Origin: Reichenbachiella sp.
Lineage (GTDB): Bacteria; Bacteroidota; Bacteroidia; Cytophagales; Cyclobacteriaceae
Assembly (NCBI RefSeq): GCF_033344935.1
Contig: NZ_JAWPMM010000001.1
Span: forward strand, 3,933,501 to 3,997,500
Direction of reading: 5' to 3'
Length of the DNA: 64,000 nt
The notes beneath the pieces were generated by a model, which saw nothing but the letters and a program-made list of their open reading frames with translations, searched no databases and was not told where the DNA came from. The position numbers and the translations under genes are program-made. Below, one piece after another: positions 53,183 through 62,300 of this stretch (the stretch's first letter is position 1; each line of letters begins with the position of its first letter).

Positions 53183-53250
53183 TATTTGATGTCCATATTT
53201 CTATTTTTAAATTCTGTCTTTATTCTTGGCTCTTAAAATCTAGCCTATGA

Positions 53251-54141
53251 TTACACCAATGTGAAATCGCTAAGCTCCGCATTGCTCACTCGCTGGCGAT
53301 ACATGAGGAACAAGTCATAAGCCACGGTTTCTTTCCAGTCCTTCTTGAATTCCATATCGTCGATGGAAGCGATACTCGCTACTTCTGTCGCGGTACCCGT
53401 GAAGAAGGCTACTTCTGCGCCTTTCATTTCTTCCGGCTTGAATAGCTTCTCCACTACTGGGTAACCCAACTCCATCGCATACTCGATGATGGTCGCTCTG
53501 GTGATGCCTGGTAAGATATTGCCAAGTGGTGGAGTGTAAATCACATCATCTTTCACGAAGAAGAAGTTTTGACCCGATCCTTCTGCTACATAGCCTTCTG
53601 AGTCTAGCAACAAAGCTTCGTCGTACCCATTTCTCTTGGCTTCGTTAGACGCCATGATCGAATTGGTGTAGTTACCTGATACTTTGGCATCAACAGGGAT
53701 CGACTTCGGATTCGGTCTTTCGATAGAAGAGATCATTACTTTCAAAGCTTCGTCACCCAAATATGGAGGCCAGTCCCAAGCCGCCATCATCACATGCACT
53801 TCTCCACAAGAGAGCAGCTTCATGTTGGCACCGAGATAAACCATCGGACGGATGTACGCATTGCTCAATCCATTTCTATCCAATAATTCATAAGAGATTT
53901 TAACTAACTCATCTACTGACTGGCTGATTTTGATATTCATCTTTTCAGCTGAGTATTTAAGTCTTTCGAAATGTTCCTTGGCCTTGAAGACATTGGGTCC
54001 GGCTGCACCAGCGTACGATCGGATACCTTCAAAGACACCGTTACCATAGTGCATGGTCTGGCTAAACAAGTCAACTTTAGCTTCTGATGCTTTTACCCAC
54101 TGTCCGTCTAGGAAAAGGATCGAATTTTCGTTGTAATACAT
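53251..54141 (-). CDS. ilvE: Branched-chain amino acid aminotransferase
   Basis: 296 residues, fold-type IV PLP enzyme. FLDGQWVKASEAKVDLFSQT, HYGNGVFEGIRSY, IRPMVYLGA, the PLP lysine in DAKVSGNYTNSIMA, EALLLDSEGYVAEGSGQNFF and FTGTATEV follow the IlvE order. It makes isoleucine, valine and leucine from their keto acids. It is the first structural gene after the tandem attenuators and its long leader implies termination control. Confidence 0.96.
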   Translation of the reverse strand: MYYNENSILFLDGQWVKASEAKVDLFSQTMHYGNGVFEGIRSYAGAAGPNVFKAKEHFERLKYSAEKMNIKISQSVDELVKISYELLDRNGLSNAYIRPMVYLGANMKLLSCGEVHVMMAAWDWPPYLGDEALKVMISSIERPNPKSIPVDAKVSGNYTNSIMASNEAKRNGYDEALLLDSEGYVAEGSGQNFFFVKDDVIYTPPLGNILPGITRATIIEYAMELGYPVVEKLFKPEEMKGAEVAFFTGTATEVASIASIDDMEFKKDWKETVAYDLFLMYRQRVSNAELSDFTLV

Positions 54142-54200
54142 ATTCTGTCTCTTTAGTTAATAATCTCCTTCATTCGACAATAGTCATCTAGTCTTTAATA

Positions 54201-54226
54201 CTGCCGCGCTCCGCTCGCAGTGACGG
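54201..54226. repeat. Single arm of the CGTCACTGCGAG repeat family in the ilvE leader
   Basis: On the minus strand CCGTCACTGCGAGCGGAGCG, followed by CGGCAG, an arm of the same family as 7895-7977 and 48983-49056. It lies just after the second attenuator terminator and before ilvE. Confidence 0.5.
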
Positions 54227-54230
54227 CAAC

Positions 54231-54261
54231 AAAAAAGCCTTTCTCTGTAGAGAAAGGCTTT
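54231..54261 (-). terminator. Attenuator terminator 2 (proximal to ilvE)
   Basis: On the minus strand AAAGCCTTTCTCT pairs perfectly with AGAGAAAGGCTTT (54249-54261 with 54234-54246), followed by a run of six T in all (54231-54236). The 5' arm segment CCTTTCTC (54250-54257) is also complementary to GAGAGAGG at the end of leader peptide 2 (54284-54291), with one G-U pair. Confidence 0.9.
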
Positions 54262-54289
54262 AGAATCTTTTGGTTCTTATATACCTCTC

Positions 54290-54352
54290 TCACGTATCAC
54301 CAATAATGGTAATAATCACGATGGCTAATACAGTGACAATTGTCGTTATCAT
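54290..54352 (-). CDS. ilv leader peptide 2
   Basis: 20 residues, MITTIVTVLAIVIITIIGDT: seven Ile, three Val, five Thr, one Leu. It starts 24 nt after terminator 1 and stops 29 nt before the 5' arm of terminator 2. The TGA is part of the GAGAGAGG segment (54284-54291) that can pair with that arm. Ribosome stalling on Ile/Val/Thr codons would leave this segment free to form an antiterminator; completion of translation would mask it and let the terminator form. Too short for ordinary gene calling. Confidence 0.85.
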   Translation of the reverse strand: MITTIVTVLAIVIITIIGDT

Positions 54353-54375
54353 TTTTTGGGTCAACATTTGGGTAT

Positions 54376-54409
54376 AAAAAAAGCGCCATCCTGTTGGGAA
54401 TGACGCTTT
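54376..54409 (-). terminator. Attenuator terminator 1 (distal)
   Basis: On the minus strand AAAGCGTCAT (54400-54409) pairs with ATGGCGCTTT (54380-54389) with one G-U pair, followed by a T tract (54376-54382 overlapping the arm). TCATTCCC (54396-54403), in the 5' arm and loop, is exactly complementary to GGGAATGA at the leader 1 stop (54436-54443). Confidence 0.88.
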
Positions 54410-54435
54410 AGAATATCGTTTTATACTATTGCATA

Positions 54436-54504
54436 TCATTCCCGACCTGAGGTGACTGTGACCTCGGTAATAATCGCTAATGCTATGACAATAATATTCT
54501 TCAT
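54436..54504 (-). CDS. ilv leader peptide 1
   Basis: 22 residues beginning MKNIIVIALAIIT: five Ile, three Val, three Thr and one Leu. The start is 22 nt after a TACCTTTG -7 box and the stop TGA lies within GGGAATGA, which is complementary to the 5' arm of terminator 1. Codons 14-19 also form a small hairpin (GAGGT/ACCTC, 54449-54465) that could act as the pause structure. This is the full layout of an amino-acid-controlled attenuator. Confidence 0.88.
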   Translation of the reverse strand: MKNIIVIALAIITEVTVTSGRE

Positions 54505-54525
54505 CTTTGTTGTTCTTTCGAATAC

Positions 54526-54533
54526 CAAAGGTA
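54526..54533 (-). promoter_or_regulatory. Putative -7 box of the ilv operon promoter
   Basis: TACCTTTG on the minus strand, a perfect TAnnTTTG match, 55 bp after the leuB stop and 22 bp before leader peptide 1. No clear TTTG is present 19-24 bp upstream, so the -33 element is weak. Confidence 0.5.
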
Positions 54534-54588
54534 GAACATAAAATTTTTAACGCCCTAGCATTTTAGGCAATTTTTAATACTATTTTAT

Positions 54589-55671
54589 CTAACCTTCTAA
54601 TACTGTGCTGCTTGCACTGATTATTTCGGCTATTTTATCTCCTACCTCTGTAGTAGACTTTGCATTTTCTTTATTTAAATCCTCGGTGAGGTAGTCCTCA
54701 TCGATCACTTGGTTCACTGCATTTCTGATCGCTTCTGCTTCCTTCATCAAGTCCAAAGACTCTAACAACATAGCTGCTGAAAGAATGGTAGCAATCGGGT
54801 TGGCGATGTTTTTGCCAGCGGCCTGTGGATAAGAACCGTGGATAGGCTCAAACACTGAAGTATGCACCCCTACAGAAGCAGAAGGCAACAATCCCATAGA
54901 TCCGGTGATCACACTCGCCTCATCAGAAAGAATGTCTCCGAACATGTTTTCAGTTACCATCACGTCAAATTTCTTTGGCCATTGGATCAACTGCATAGCG
55001 GCATTATCTACAAACATGTATTCGGTTTGAATATCAGCGTGCTCCTTTTCCATGCCTTGTGCTACTTCTCTCCATAGTCTAGAAGTACCTAATACATTCG
55101 CTTTGTCGACTACTGTCAAATGCTTTCTTCTTTTGCCTGCGTATTCGTAAGCCAAATCCAAGATTCTCTTCACCTCGTCTTTGTTGTACACGCAAGTATC
55201 GAATGCCGTATGGCCATCTTCCGATCTACCTCTAGGCTCTCCGAAATAGATACCGCCAGTCAATTCTCTAATCACCACAAAATCAGATCCTTCTACGATC
55301 TCCTCTTTCAAAGGTGACTTGTAGTTCAACTTAGGGAAAGTAACTACCGGACGAATATTAGCATATAAGCCTAATTTCTTTCTCATCTTCAACAAGCCTT
55401 GCTCAGGACGAACTTTCGCAGATGGATCATTGTCATACTTAGGGTCACCAATAGCGCCGAAAAGTACCGCATCAGACTCCATACACAAGTCGTGTGTAGC
55501 GTCAGGATAAGGATCTCCAACTGCATCGATCGCTGATGCACCAACTTCTGCAAATTGAAAATCAAACTCATGGCCGAAAACTTCACCCACTGATTTCATC
55601 GCTTTGATCGCCTGTTCTACTATTTCAGGTCCGATTCCGTCTCCAGACAGTGTAGCTATTTTATACTGCAT
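54589..55671 (-). CDS. leuB: 3-isopropylmalate dehydrogenase
   Basis: 360 residues. [20 protein letters not shown], the substrate block [31 protein letters not shown], and the adenine site [19 protein letters not shown] are intact. It oxidatively decarboxylates 3-isopropylmalate. Its start overlaps the upstream synthase by 11 bp; it ends the leu group before the ilv promoter. Confidence 0.97.
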   Translation of the reverse strand: MQYKIATLSGDGIGPEIVEQAIKAMKSVGEVFGHEFDFQFAEVGASAIDAVGDPYPDATHDLCMESDAVLFGAIGDPKYDNDPSAKVRPEQGLLKMRKKLGLYANIRPVVTFPKLNYKSPLKEEIVEGSDFVVIRELTGGIYFGEPRGRSEDGHTAFDTCVYNKDEVKRILDLAYEYAGKRRKHLTVVDKANVLGTSRLWREVAQGMEKEHADIQTEYMFVDNAAMQLIQWPKKFDVMVTENMFGDILSDEASVITGSMGLLPSASVGVHTSVFEPIHGSYPQAAGKNIANPIATILSAAMLLESLDLMKEAEAIRNAVNQVIDEDYLTEDLNKENAKSTTEVGDKIAEIISASSTVLEG

Positions 55672-57196
55672 ATTCTTTTACTTCTTTACTTTCTACTATG
55701 TTCAACATTCGTGTGGTCGCCTTAATAGCCGCCACGGTTTGGTCAGGGTCTAGCCCTTTGGTTTTTAATATTTTGCCATTCCAATTCCATGAAATGGTGG
55801 TCATCACTAGCGCATCTGTGTTGCCTCCAGGTGGTATCCTCACTTCGTAGTCTACCAGCTTTGGGAAGGTACGTCCTACGGTGGCATAGATCTTCAATAG
55901 TGCATTCATGAATGCATCATACTGTCCATCGCCAGGTGCCGTCTCTTCTTGCACGATGCCATCTAGGCTCACAGAGATCGTTGCCGAAGGCTTCAATCCT
56001 TTAGCCACTGACAAAGAGTAATTCAAAATTTCGACCGTAGGATCAGAAACCGAATTGCCCAACACATCATTGACGATGTAAGGCAAATCCTCTTGCGTGA
56101 TAGTTTCTTTCTTATCTCCTAGCTCAATGATTCGTTCGGTCACTTTTTTGGTTTCTTCTGGTGTCAGCTGAATTCCTAAACCTTCTAAGTTTTTAAGAAT
56201 ATTGGCTTTGCCCGAAAGCTTGCCTAAAGCATAGGTATAAGACCGCCCGAATCTCGTTGGTTCTAAAGCCGTCTGATACAAATTGTCTTTGCTATCGCCA
56301 TCAGCATGCACACCAGAAGTTTGTGTAAACACAAACTCACCAATCAATGGTTTGTTGGCAGGAATACGTACGCCAGAAAAAGCTTCTACTACCTTGCTCA
56401 CTTTGTAGAGTTTGGTCTCATCCAGATTCACTTCCAAATGCAAGTGATCTTTCATGATGCCTACCACACTAGATACTGGTACATTGCCAGCTCTTTCTCC
56501 CAAGCCGTTTAGCGTGGTATGAATCCCTTTCATACCCGATTTCAATGCTTCAAACACATTGGCAACCGAAAGGTCGTAATCGTTATGCGCATGAAAATCA
56601 AAATGCACTTCTGGAAATCGTTTCACCATCTCCGAGCAATACTTGCTTACGTCTTCGTGATTCAACACCCCTAAAGTATCTGGCAGCATGATTCGCTTGG
56701 CGCTGGTCTTTTGCAAGCCTTCTACCATTTGGTAGACATACTCCGGAGAATCTATCACGCCATTAGACCAATCTTCGAGATAGACATTGACTGCAATGCC
56801 GAGTTCGTCGGCATAAGCGATCGTCTCTGCGATATCCGCCAGATGTTCTTCTGGTGTTTTTCTCAGTTGCGCCTGACAATGCTTCAAGGAGCCTTTGGTC
56901 AGCAGATTCATCACCTGCCCTTTGGCTTCTTTGATCCAATCCAAAGATTTTCCACCATCTACAAAACCGAGGATTTCGATTTTGTGACCGTGCCCATTTT
57001 GATTGGCCCAATCCAGAATATTCTGAGCCCCACGATATTCGCCATCCGATACGCGTGCAGAAGCAATCTCCAAACGATCCACGCCCAGCTCATCGATGAT
57101 GAGTTGGGCGAGGGTTAGCTTTTCACTTTCGGTGAAAGCTACGCCGGATGTTTGTTCTCCATCCCGAAGGGTAGTATCTAGGATTTCTACTTTCAT
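55661..57196 (-). CDS. 2-isopropylmalate / citramalate synthase homologue with regulatory domain
   Basis: 511 residues. HMGL-type barrel with [26 protein letters not shown] and the HxH metal site [15 protein letters not shown]; linker; C-terminal LeuA allosteric (dimer) domain from about 395 with [16 protein letters not shown]. It condenses acetyl-CoA with a 2-keto acid. Since a second synthase (59444) heads the operon, this one may be the leucine-regulated LeuA or a citramalate synthase feeding 2-ketobutyrate through LeuCD and LeuB. Overlaps leuD by one base (TAATG) and leuB by 11 bp. Confidence 0.85.
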   Translation of the reverse strand: MKVEILDTTLRDGEQTSGVAFTESEKLTLAQLIIDELGVDRLEIASARVSDGEYRGAQNILDWANQNGHGHKIEILGFVDGGKSLDWIKEAKGQVMNLLTKGSLKHCQAQLRKTPEEHLADIAETIAYADELGIAVNVYLEDWSNGVIDSPEYVYQMVEGLQKTSAKRIMLPDTLGVLNHEDVSKYCSEMVKRFPEVHFDFHAHNDYDLSVANVFEALKSGMKGIHTTLNGLGERAGNVPVSSVVGIMKDHLHLEVNLDETKLYKVSKVVEAFSGVRIPANKPLIGEFVFTQTSGVHADGDSKDNLYQTALEPTRFGRSYTYALGKLSGKANILKNLEGLGIQLTPEETKKVTERIIELGDKKETITQEDLPYIVNDVLGNSVSDPTVEILNYSLSVAKGLKPSATISVSLDGIVQEETAPGDGQYDAFMNALLKIYATVGRTFPKLVDYEVRIPPGGNTDALVMTTISWNWNGKILKTKGLDPDQTVAAIKATTRMLNIVESKEVKEYAV

Positions 57197-57789
57197 TAAG
57201 CTCGCGCTTCTTCGTATGCTTCTATTTTGTCTCTCAAGGAGATTAGATAATCAATATCGTCGTATCCGTTTTGCAAGCACTCCTTCTTGTATGGGCTGAT
57301 TTCGAACGAAGTCGAATCGCCAGTAGAAGAAATAGTGAAAGTCTGCGCTTCTAGATCTGCTTCAAACTGCGTGTTTGGATTAGATTCGATAGCTGCAAAT
57401 ACCTTTTCAGCAAATTCAGTTGATACTTGAATTGGCAACACACCATTGTTCAAACAATTGTTTCTAAAGATGTCCGCGAAGAAACTAGAAACCACTACTT
57501 TGAAACCATAATCGTGTACCGCCCAAGCGGCATGCTCACGGCTAGATCCACACCCAAAGTTTTTACCAGCTACCAAGATGGTACCTGAATACTTTTTGTC
57601 ATTGAGCGGAAACTCTGGAATTTCATTTCCATCGCCATCGTATCTCCAATCACGGAAAAGGTTTTCACCGAATCCTTCTCTTGTCGTTGCCTTCAAGAAT
57701 CTGGCTGGGATAATTTGATCTGTATCTACATTTTCGGTAGCTACTGGAACTGCCGATGAGTTTATTTTTACGAATTTTTCTAATGCCAT
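57196..57789 (-). CDS. leuD: 3-isopropylmalate dehydratase small subunit
   Basis: 197 residues. [13 protein letters not shown] and [16 protein letters not shown] are the swivelling-domain signatures of LeuD. It forms the isomerase with LeuC, encoded 4 bp upstream. Size is normal. Confidence 0.96.
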   Translation of the reverse strand: MALEKFVKINSSAVPVATENVDTDQIIPARFLKATTREGFGENLFRDWRYDGDGNEIPEFPLNDKKYSGTILVAGKNFGCGSSREHAAWAVHDYGFKVVVSSFFADIFRNNCLNNGVLPIQVSTEFAEKVFAAIESNPNTQFEADLEAQTFTISSTGDSTSFEISPYKKECLQNGYDDIDYLISLRDKIEAYEEARA

Positions 57790-57793
57790 CTGA

Positions 57794-59200
57794 TTAAGCG
57801 TTTACAGGTTCACGAGGATCTACAATTTTGCCGGCAACAGCCACTGCTGCTGCAGTAAGCGGGCTAGCCAATAAGGTACGAGAGCCTGGCCCTTGTCTTC
57901 CTTCGAAGTTTCTGTTTGAAGTAGAAACTGCGTATTTACCCTTCGGCACTTTGTCGTCGTTCATGGCCAAACAAGCCGAACAACCTGGCTGTCTCAATTT
58001 GAAACCTGCTTCTTCTAGTACTTCTACCAAGCCTTCTTCTTGTGCTTGTTTTTCTACTTGCTTAGAACCTGGTACAATCCACGCGGTAATGTTTGGCGCT
58101 TTTTGCTTGCCTTTCACATAACTAGCCACTTCACGCAAATCTTCGATTCTACCGTTGGTACAGCTACCTACGAATACATAATCGATTGGCTTACCTACCA
58201 AAACATCGCCGTCAGAGAATCCCATGTAGTTCATAGACTTCTGGAATGACTCCTGCTCAGACTTTTCAATTTCAGACAATGCTGGGATAGAAGATTTGAT
58301 CTTCGTGCCCATACCTGGGTTAGTACCGTAAGTGATCATCGGCTCAATGTCCGCTGCATCGAATTCCAATTCTTTATCGAATACTGCACCATCGTCAGTT
58401 TTCAATTTCTTCCACTCTTCTACTGCCTTGTCGAAGTCTGCGCCTTTCGGTGCATTTTCTCTTCCTTTCACATATTCGAAAGTGGTCTCGTCAGGAGCAA
58501 TCAATCCTCCTCTGGCGCCCATTTCGATACTCATGTTACACACAGTCATTCTACCTTCCATCGATAGGTTTTCGAATGCAGATCCTGCATACTCGATGAA
58601 GTATCCTGTACCGCCTCCGGCAGTTACTTTAGAGATAATATAGAGCACCAAATCCTTGGCAGTTACTCCTTCTCCTAGTTCACCATTCACGGTGATTCTC
58701 ATTTTTTTAGGCTTAGGCTGCATGATACACTGAGAAGCCAATACCATTTCTACTTCACTAGTACCAATACCAAATGCAATGGCACCAAATGCACCGTGCG
58801 TAGACGTGTGGCTATCACCACAAACAATCGTCATACCTGGCTGAGTCAATCCCAATTGTGGTCCAACTACGTGTACCACACCTTGATATGGGTGATTCAA
58901 TCCGTACAAAGACACGCCGTGCTTTTCGCAATTTTCGGTCAACTTGTCTACTTGAAATTTTGACAATGCGTCCTGAATTGGCAAGTGCTGATTTTCTGTT
59001 GGTACGTTATGGTCCGGTGTTGCAAATGTTTGGTTCGGTCTGAAAACCGGTACTCCTCTTTTTTCAATGCCTGCAAAAGCTTGTGGACTGGTCACTTCAT
59101 GAATCAAGTGACAATCAATATATATGGCGCTAGGCCCTCCCTCGATCTCGCTCACTACATGAGCATCCCAGATCTTATCAAATAATGTTTTTGCTTCCAC
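57794..59200 (-). CDS. leuC: 3-isopropylmalate dehydratase large subunit
   Basis: 468 residues. Aconitase-like; [19 protein letters not shown], and the 4Fe-4S cysteines in [14 protein letters not shown] and [10 protein letters not shown]. It isomerises 2- to 3-isopropylmalate, and can act on citramalate in related systems. It is preceded by a 69-bp gap containing a hairpin. Confidence 0.97.
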   Translation of the reverse strand: MEAKTLFDKIWDAHVVSEIEGGPSAIYIDCHLIHEVTSPQAFAGIEKRGVPVFRPNQTFATPDHNVPTENQHLPIQDALSKFQVDKLTENCEKHGVSLYGLNHPYQGVVHVVGPQLGLTQPGMTIVCGDSHTSTHGAFGAIAFGIGTSEVEMVLASQCIMQPKPKKMRITVNGELGEGVTAKDLVLYIISKVTAGGGTGYFIEYAGSAFENLSMEGRMTVCNMSIEMGARGGLIAPDETTFEYVKGRENAPKGADFDKAVEEWKKLKTDDGAVFDKELEFDAADIEPMITYGTNPGMGTKIKSSIPALSEIEKSEQESFQKSMNYMGFSDGDVLVGKPIDYVFVGSCTNGRIEDLREVASYVKGKQKAPNITAWIVPGSKQVEKQAQEEGLVEVLEEAGFKLRQPGCSACLAMNDDKVPKGKYAVSTSNRNFEGRQGPGSRTLLASPLTAAAVAVAGKIVDPREPVNA

Positions 59201-59232
59201 GTTTAATTTAAATCTCTAATTAATTACTTATT

Positions 59233-59257
59233 AAAAAGTCATCTATCGCTAGATGAC
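59233..59257 (-). terminator. Terminator-like hairpin between the small ORF and leuC
   Basis: GTCATCTA (59250-59257 on the minus strand) pairs exactly with TAGATGAC (59238-59245), loop GCGA, followed by five T (59233-59237). As it lies inside the leu operon it should only partly end transcription, or be controlled. Confidence 0.65.
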
Positions 59258-59269
59258 ATTTACCCATTT

Positions 59270-59440
59270 TTACTCGCAGCCAAAGGCATACAAAAAGTTT
59301 TCGTTGGTACCCCGACAATGGGAAGAGGCTAAAAACACTCTAGCAGTGATTTCCTTCTTGTCCATTTCAAATTCTTCTTGAAAGGTATCCAACTGTTGAT
59401 TCTCTTTTTTCGGGTTATTTTTATTGTTGTAATTGTCCAT
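59270..59440 (-). CDS. 56-residue conserved-looking small protein between leuA and leuC
   Basis: ATG 59440 lies 3 bp after the leuA stop. The product begins MDNYNNKNNPKKENQQ and ends ENFLYAFGCE, with cysteines at 42 (SSHCRGTN) and 55. It has an Asn/Lys-rich start, an acidic helix (about 17-32) and no signal peptide or TM. It has few leucine codons (three), so it does not look like a leader peptide. The hairpin at 59233-59257 follows 12 bp after its stop. Function unknown. Confidence 0.5.
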   Translation of the reverse strand: MDNYNNKNNPKKENQQLDTFQEEFEMDKKEITARVFLASSHCRGTNENFLYAFGCE

Positions 59441-59443
59441 GAT

Positions 59444-60619
59444 TTATAGCTCTACATTGATCATCAAATACTCACTCAGCATTCCTTTGAGCAACTTATC
59501 ATCCACCACATCGTGCTTGTCTGCTACTTTCAAAAATTCGTGATAGACTTTTTCCAACTCTTCTTTTGAAAGGTTGACATTCAATTTTTCCACTCTGTAG
59601 TTTAGTGCGGCTCTTCCGCTTCTTGCAGTCAGCACGATCGATGACTCATCTACACCTACCTCAGCAGGATCAATGATCTCGTAGTTGTCTCTGTTTTTGA
59701 TTACACCATCTTGATGAATACCTGATGAGTGAGCAAAGGCATTACTACCTACAATCGCTTTGTTTGGCTGAACCGGCATTCTCATGGTTTCAGAAACCAA
59801 TCTCGACATCGCGTTCAAGCGAGTAGCATCGATATTGGTATCAGATTTCATCCAATTGTGTTTGCGCATAATCATCACGACTTCTTCAAGAGATGTGTTT
59901 CCTGCTCTTTCTCCAATACCGTTGATCGTACACTCGATCTGACGAGCACCGTTCTGGATACCAGCGATAGAATTGGCTGTAGCCAAACCTAGATCGTTGT
60001 GACAGTGGGTAGAAATGATCGCATTTTCGATTCCTTTCACATTATCAACCAGATATTTGATTTTAGCACCATATTCTTCCGGCAGACAATATCCTGTTGT
60101 ATCTGGGATATTGACCACAGTTGCGCCTTCGGAAATAGCTGCTTCAATCACCTGAGCCAAAAACTCATTATCCGTTCTTCCAGCATCCTCCGCGTAAAAC
60201 TCCACATCATCCACAAAATTCTTCGCCCACTTGACCGCCTGCTTACTTCTGGCAATGATGTCTTCTCTAGTCGTTTTGATTTTCGTGAAAACGTGCTGAT
60301 CGGAAGTACCAATACCAGTGTGTATCCTTGGTCGTTTGGCATGCTTCAAAGCTTCAGCTGCACACTCAATATCTTTTTGCACTGCTCGGGTCAAGCCACA
60401 AACAGTCGTATCTTTCACTAATTTTGAAATCTCGGAAACAGATTCGAAATCACCAGGGCTGGAAATTGGAAATCCAGCTTCTATGATGTCTACTCCAAGG
60501 TGTTCTAATTGCTCAGCAATCAAAAGTTTGCCTTTGGTGTCTAGCCTGCAACCTGGCACTTGTTCTCCATCACGTAGTGTTGTATCGAAAATGTGTATGC
60601 GATTGTCCATAGTTCTCAT
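59444..60619 (-). CDS. leuA: 2-isopropylmalate synthase, short form without regulatory domain
   Basis: 391 residues (388 from the second ATG at 60610). [57 protein letters not shown] and HxH in [14 protein letters not shown] give a complete catalytic barrel, with [15 protein letters not shown] and a communication domain. The roughly 120-residue C-terminal allosteric domain is absent. It is the first gene of the leu group, with a TAGTTTTG -7 box just upstream. As a 391-residue form it should not itself be leucine-inhibited. Confidence 0.9.
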   Translation of the reverse strand: MRTMDNRIHIFDTTLRDGEQVPGCRLDTKGKLLIAEQLEHLGVDIIEAGFPISSPGDFESVSEISKLVKDTTVCGLTRAVQKDIECAAEALKHAKRPRIHTGIGTSDQHVFTKIKTTREDIIARSKQAVKWAKNFVDDVEFYAEDAGRTDNEFLAQVIEAAISEGATVVNIPDTTGYCLPEEYGAKIKYLVDNVKGIENAIISTHCHNDLGLATANSIAGIQNGARQIECTINGIGERAGNTSLEEVVMIMRKHNWMKSDTNIDATRLNAMSRLVSETMRMPVQPNKAIVGSNAFAHSSGIHQDGVIKNRDNYEIIDPAEVGVDESSIVLTARSGRAALNYRVEKLNVNLSKEELEKVYHEFLKVADKHDVVDDKLLKGMLSEYLMINVEL

Positions 60620-60632
60620 TTAATTCTGAATA

Positions 60633-60640
60633 CAAAACTA
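60633..60640 (-). promoter_or_regulatory. Putative -7 box for the leu operon
   Basis: TAGTTTTG on the minus strand matches TAnnTTTG, 13-22 bp before the two candidate leuA ATGs. The UTR would be very short, leaving no room for a leader peptide here. Confidence 0.45.
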
Positions 60641-60700
60641 AACAGCGACAATTCGCTAAAAAATGCCTATTATTTTTTTAATTACGATTTCTAAAAAGTG

Positions 60701-60708
60701 TATTTTTG
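60701..60708 (+). promoter_or_regulatory. Putative -7 box for the gene at 60753
   Basis: TATTTTTG matches TAnnTTTG, 44 bp before the ATG, in the gap divergent from leuA. No TTTG at standard spacing. Confidence 0.35.
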
Positions 60709-60752
60709 TTTAAATACTTACAACAGGCCATTCTAAGTTAAATATAATTACA

Positions 60753-62300
60753 ATGTCTAAAGAGAGATCGGACGCTTTATTCCATTTGATCAAGTCGCTC
60801 AAAAAGAGTGAAAAGCGCTATTTCAAGCTCTCAATGGCCAATGGGGAAGAAAAAAAGTTTTCCAGACTTTTCAACATCATTGAAAATCAAAGTGAATTCA
60901 ATGATGAAGAGATTCTAAAAAAGGACTCAACAATCAAAGCCAAACAGCTTTCGAACATGAAAGCCCACTTGTATACCAAAATACTAAACTCACTTCGAGA
61001 TTATAATGCCAATACGTTGCCAAACATCAAAATTCGGGACATGATCGATCATGCTGAAATTTTGTTTAATAAAGGGCTGTACAAGCAATGTGCTGAGGTG
61101 ATTAAAAAAGTGAAAAAAATTGCGATAAAAGGCGGTAACCTCGAAATGCAATTGGAAATACTGAAGTGGGAAAAACAGGTACTCTTTCATACTTCAGGTA
61201 AAGAAAATGTAGCTCGAACCAATGAAATTATTGTAGATGTTCAGCGGGTTAACAACCGAATCAACAACATCAATTCATTTTCCAACCTTCAGGTAAAACT
61301 GCAATCCCTATATCAGAAAATTGGTTTCATTCGGAATGAAACTGATTACAACAAAATACAAAATGTATTCGCAGCATCCTTGCCCGTATTTGTTGAAGAA
61401 GAGCTTTCAAATAGTGAGAAAATAAGCCTTTACAACCTTTATATCGGCTATTACTTCTTCTTGCAAGATTTTGAACAAGGATTTCAATATGCCAACAAGT
61501 TGGTTCATCTGTTTAATGAAAATAAGGCACTGATCAATTCCATGCTGGAATCATATATCAATAGTCTTAACAATCTACTGATCGCCCAAAATAAATTGTT
61601 GAAATACCGAGAATTTCAAGCGACTACACGAGAGCTAAGAGCACTCAACAATCTACCGCCTGCACAGCTGAATGAAAATATTCGGATGAAGCTATTGAAA
61701 TACACCTTCGTGCATGAATTCAACCGCTTGTTTTTGATGGGAGATTTTGAGCGAGGGGTAAAACTGATGGAGCGTATCAAGCCAGGCATGGAGCAGTTTA
61801 TTAGCCAGATAGATATGCACTCGAAGGTGATCCTGTTTTACAAAACTGCTTGTTTGTATTTCGGGAATGACAACTATCAAACGGCTATTTATTGGCTCAA
61901 TCAAATCATTAATTCCAAAGAGGCTGACTTGAGAGAGGATATTCATGGTTTCGCTCGAATACTCAATCTGATTGCTCACTACGAGTTAGGCAACATGGAA
62001 CTGATTGAATATTATGTGAGATCCACCTACCGCTTTCTTCTTAAAAAAGAGGATTTGCACCTTTATCAAAAATACATTCTCAACTTCCTGGTAAGGCTGA
62101 AAACCAACATCACACAAGAGGAACTAATCAAACGATTTCGTACCCTAAGAGAAAATTTGATTCCATTGGCAAAAGACCCCTACGAACGACGTGCTTTCAT
62201 CTATTTCGATATTATCTCCTGGCTGGAATCCAAAATAGAAAGACGCCCGGTTCAGAGTATTATCAAAGATAAGGCGTTATTGAGGCTGAATGAGATTTAA
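60753..62300 (+). CDS. Helical repeat (TPR-like) protein of unknown function
   Basis: 515 residues, no signal peptide, no TM. Entirely helical pattern with tandem pairs such as AEILFNKGLYKQCAEVIKKV and YFFLQDFEQGFQYANKLVHL, so a TPR-like solenoid. The opening SDALFHLIKSLKKSEKRYFK is distinctive and I believe recurs in Bacteroidota proteins of this size, but I cannot name a family. It is rich in Asn and Lys. A protein-protein scaffold role is likely. Confidence 0.65.
   Translation: MSKERSDALFHLIKSLKKSEKRYFKLSMANGEEKKFSRLFNIIENQSEFNDEEILKKDSTIKAKQLSNMKAHLYTKILNSLRDYNANTLPNIKIRDMIDHAEILFNKGLYKQCAEVIKKVKKIAIKGGNLEMQLEILKWEKQVLFHTSGKENVARTNEIIVDVQRVNNRINNINSFSNLQVKLQSLYQKIGFIRNETDYNKIQNVFAASLPVFVEEELSNSEKISLYNLYIGYYFFLQDFEQGFQYANKLVHLFNENKALINSMLESYINSLNNLLIAQNKLLKYREFQATTRELRALNNLPPAQLNENIRMKLLKYTFVHEFNRLFLMGDFERGVKLMERIKPGMEQFISQIDMHSKVILFYKTACLYFGNDNYQTAIYWLNQIINSKEADLREDIHGFARILNLIAHYELGNMELIEYYVRSTYRFLLKKEDLHLYQKYILNFLVRLKTNITQEELIKRFRTLRENLIPLAKDPYERRAFIYFDIISWLESKIERRPVQSIIKDKALLRLNEI

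Noticed and set aside
60620-60752. Possible leucine leader peptide before leuA
   Set aside because: The -7 box at 60633 leaves only 13-22 bp of leader and no leucine-rich ORF is present.
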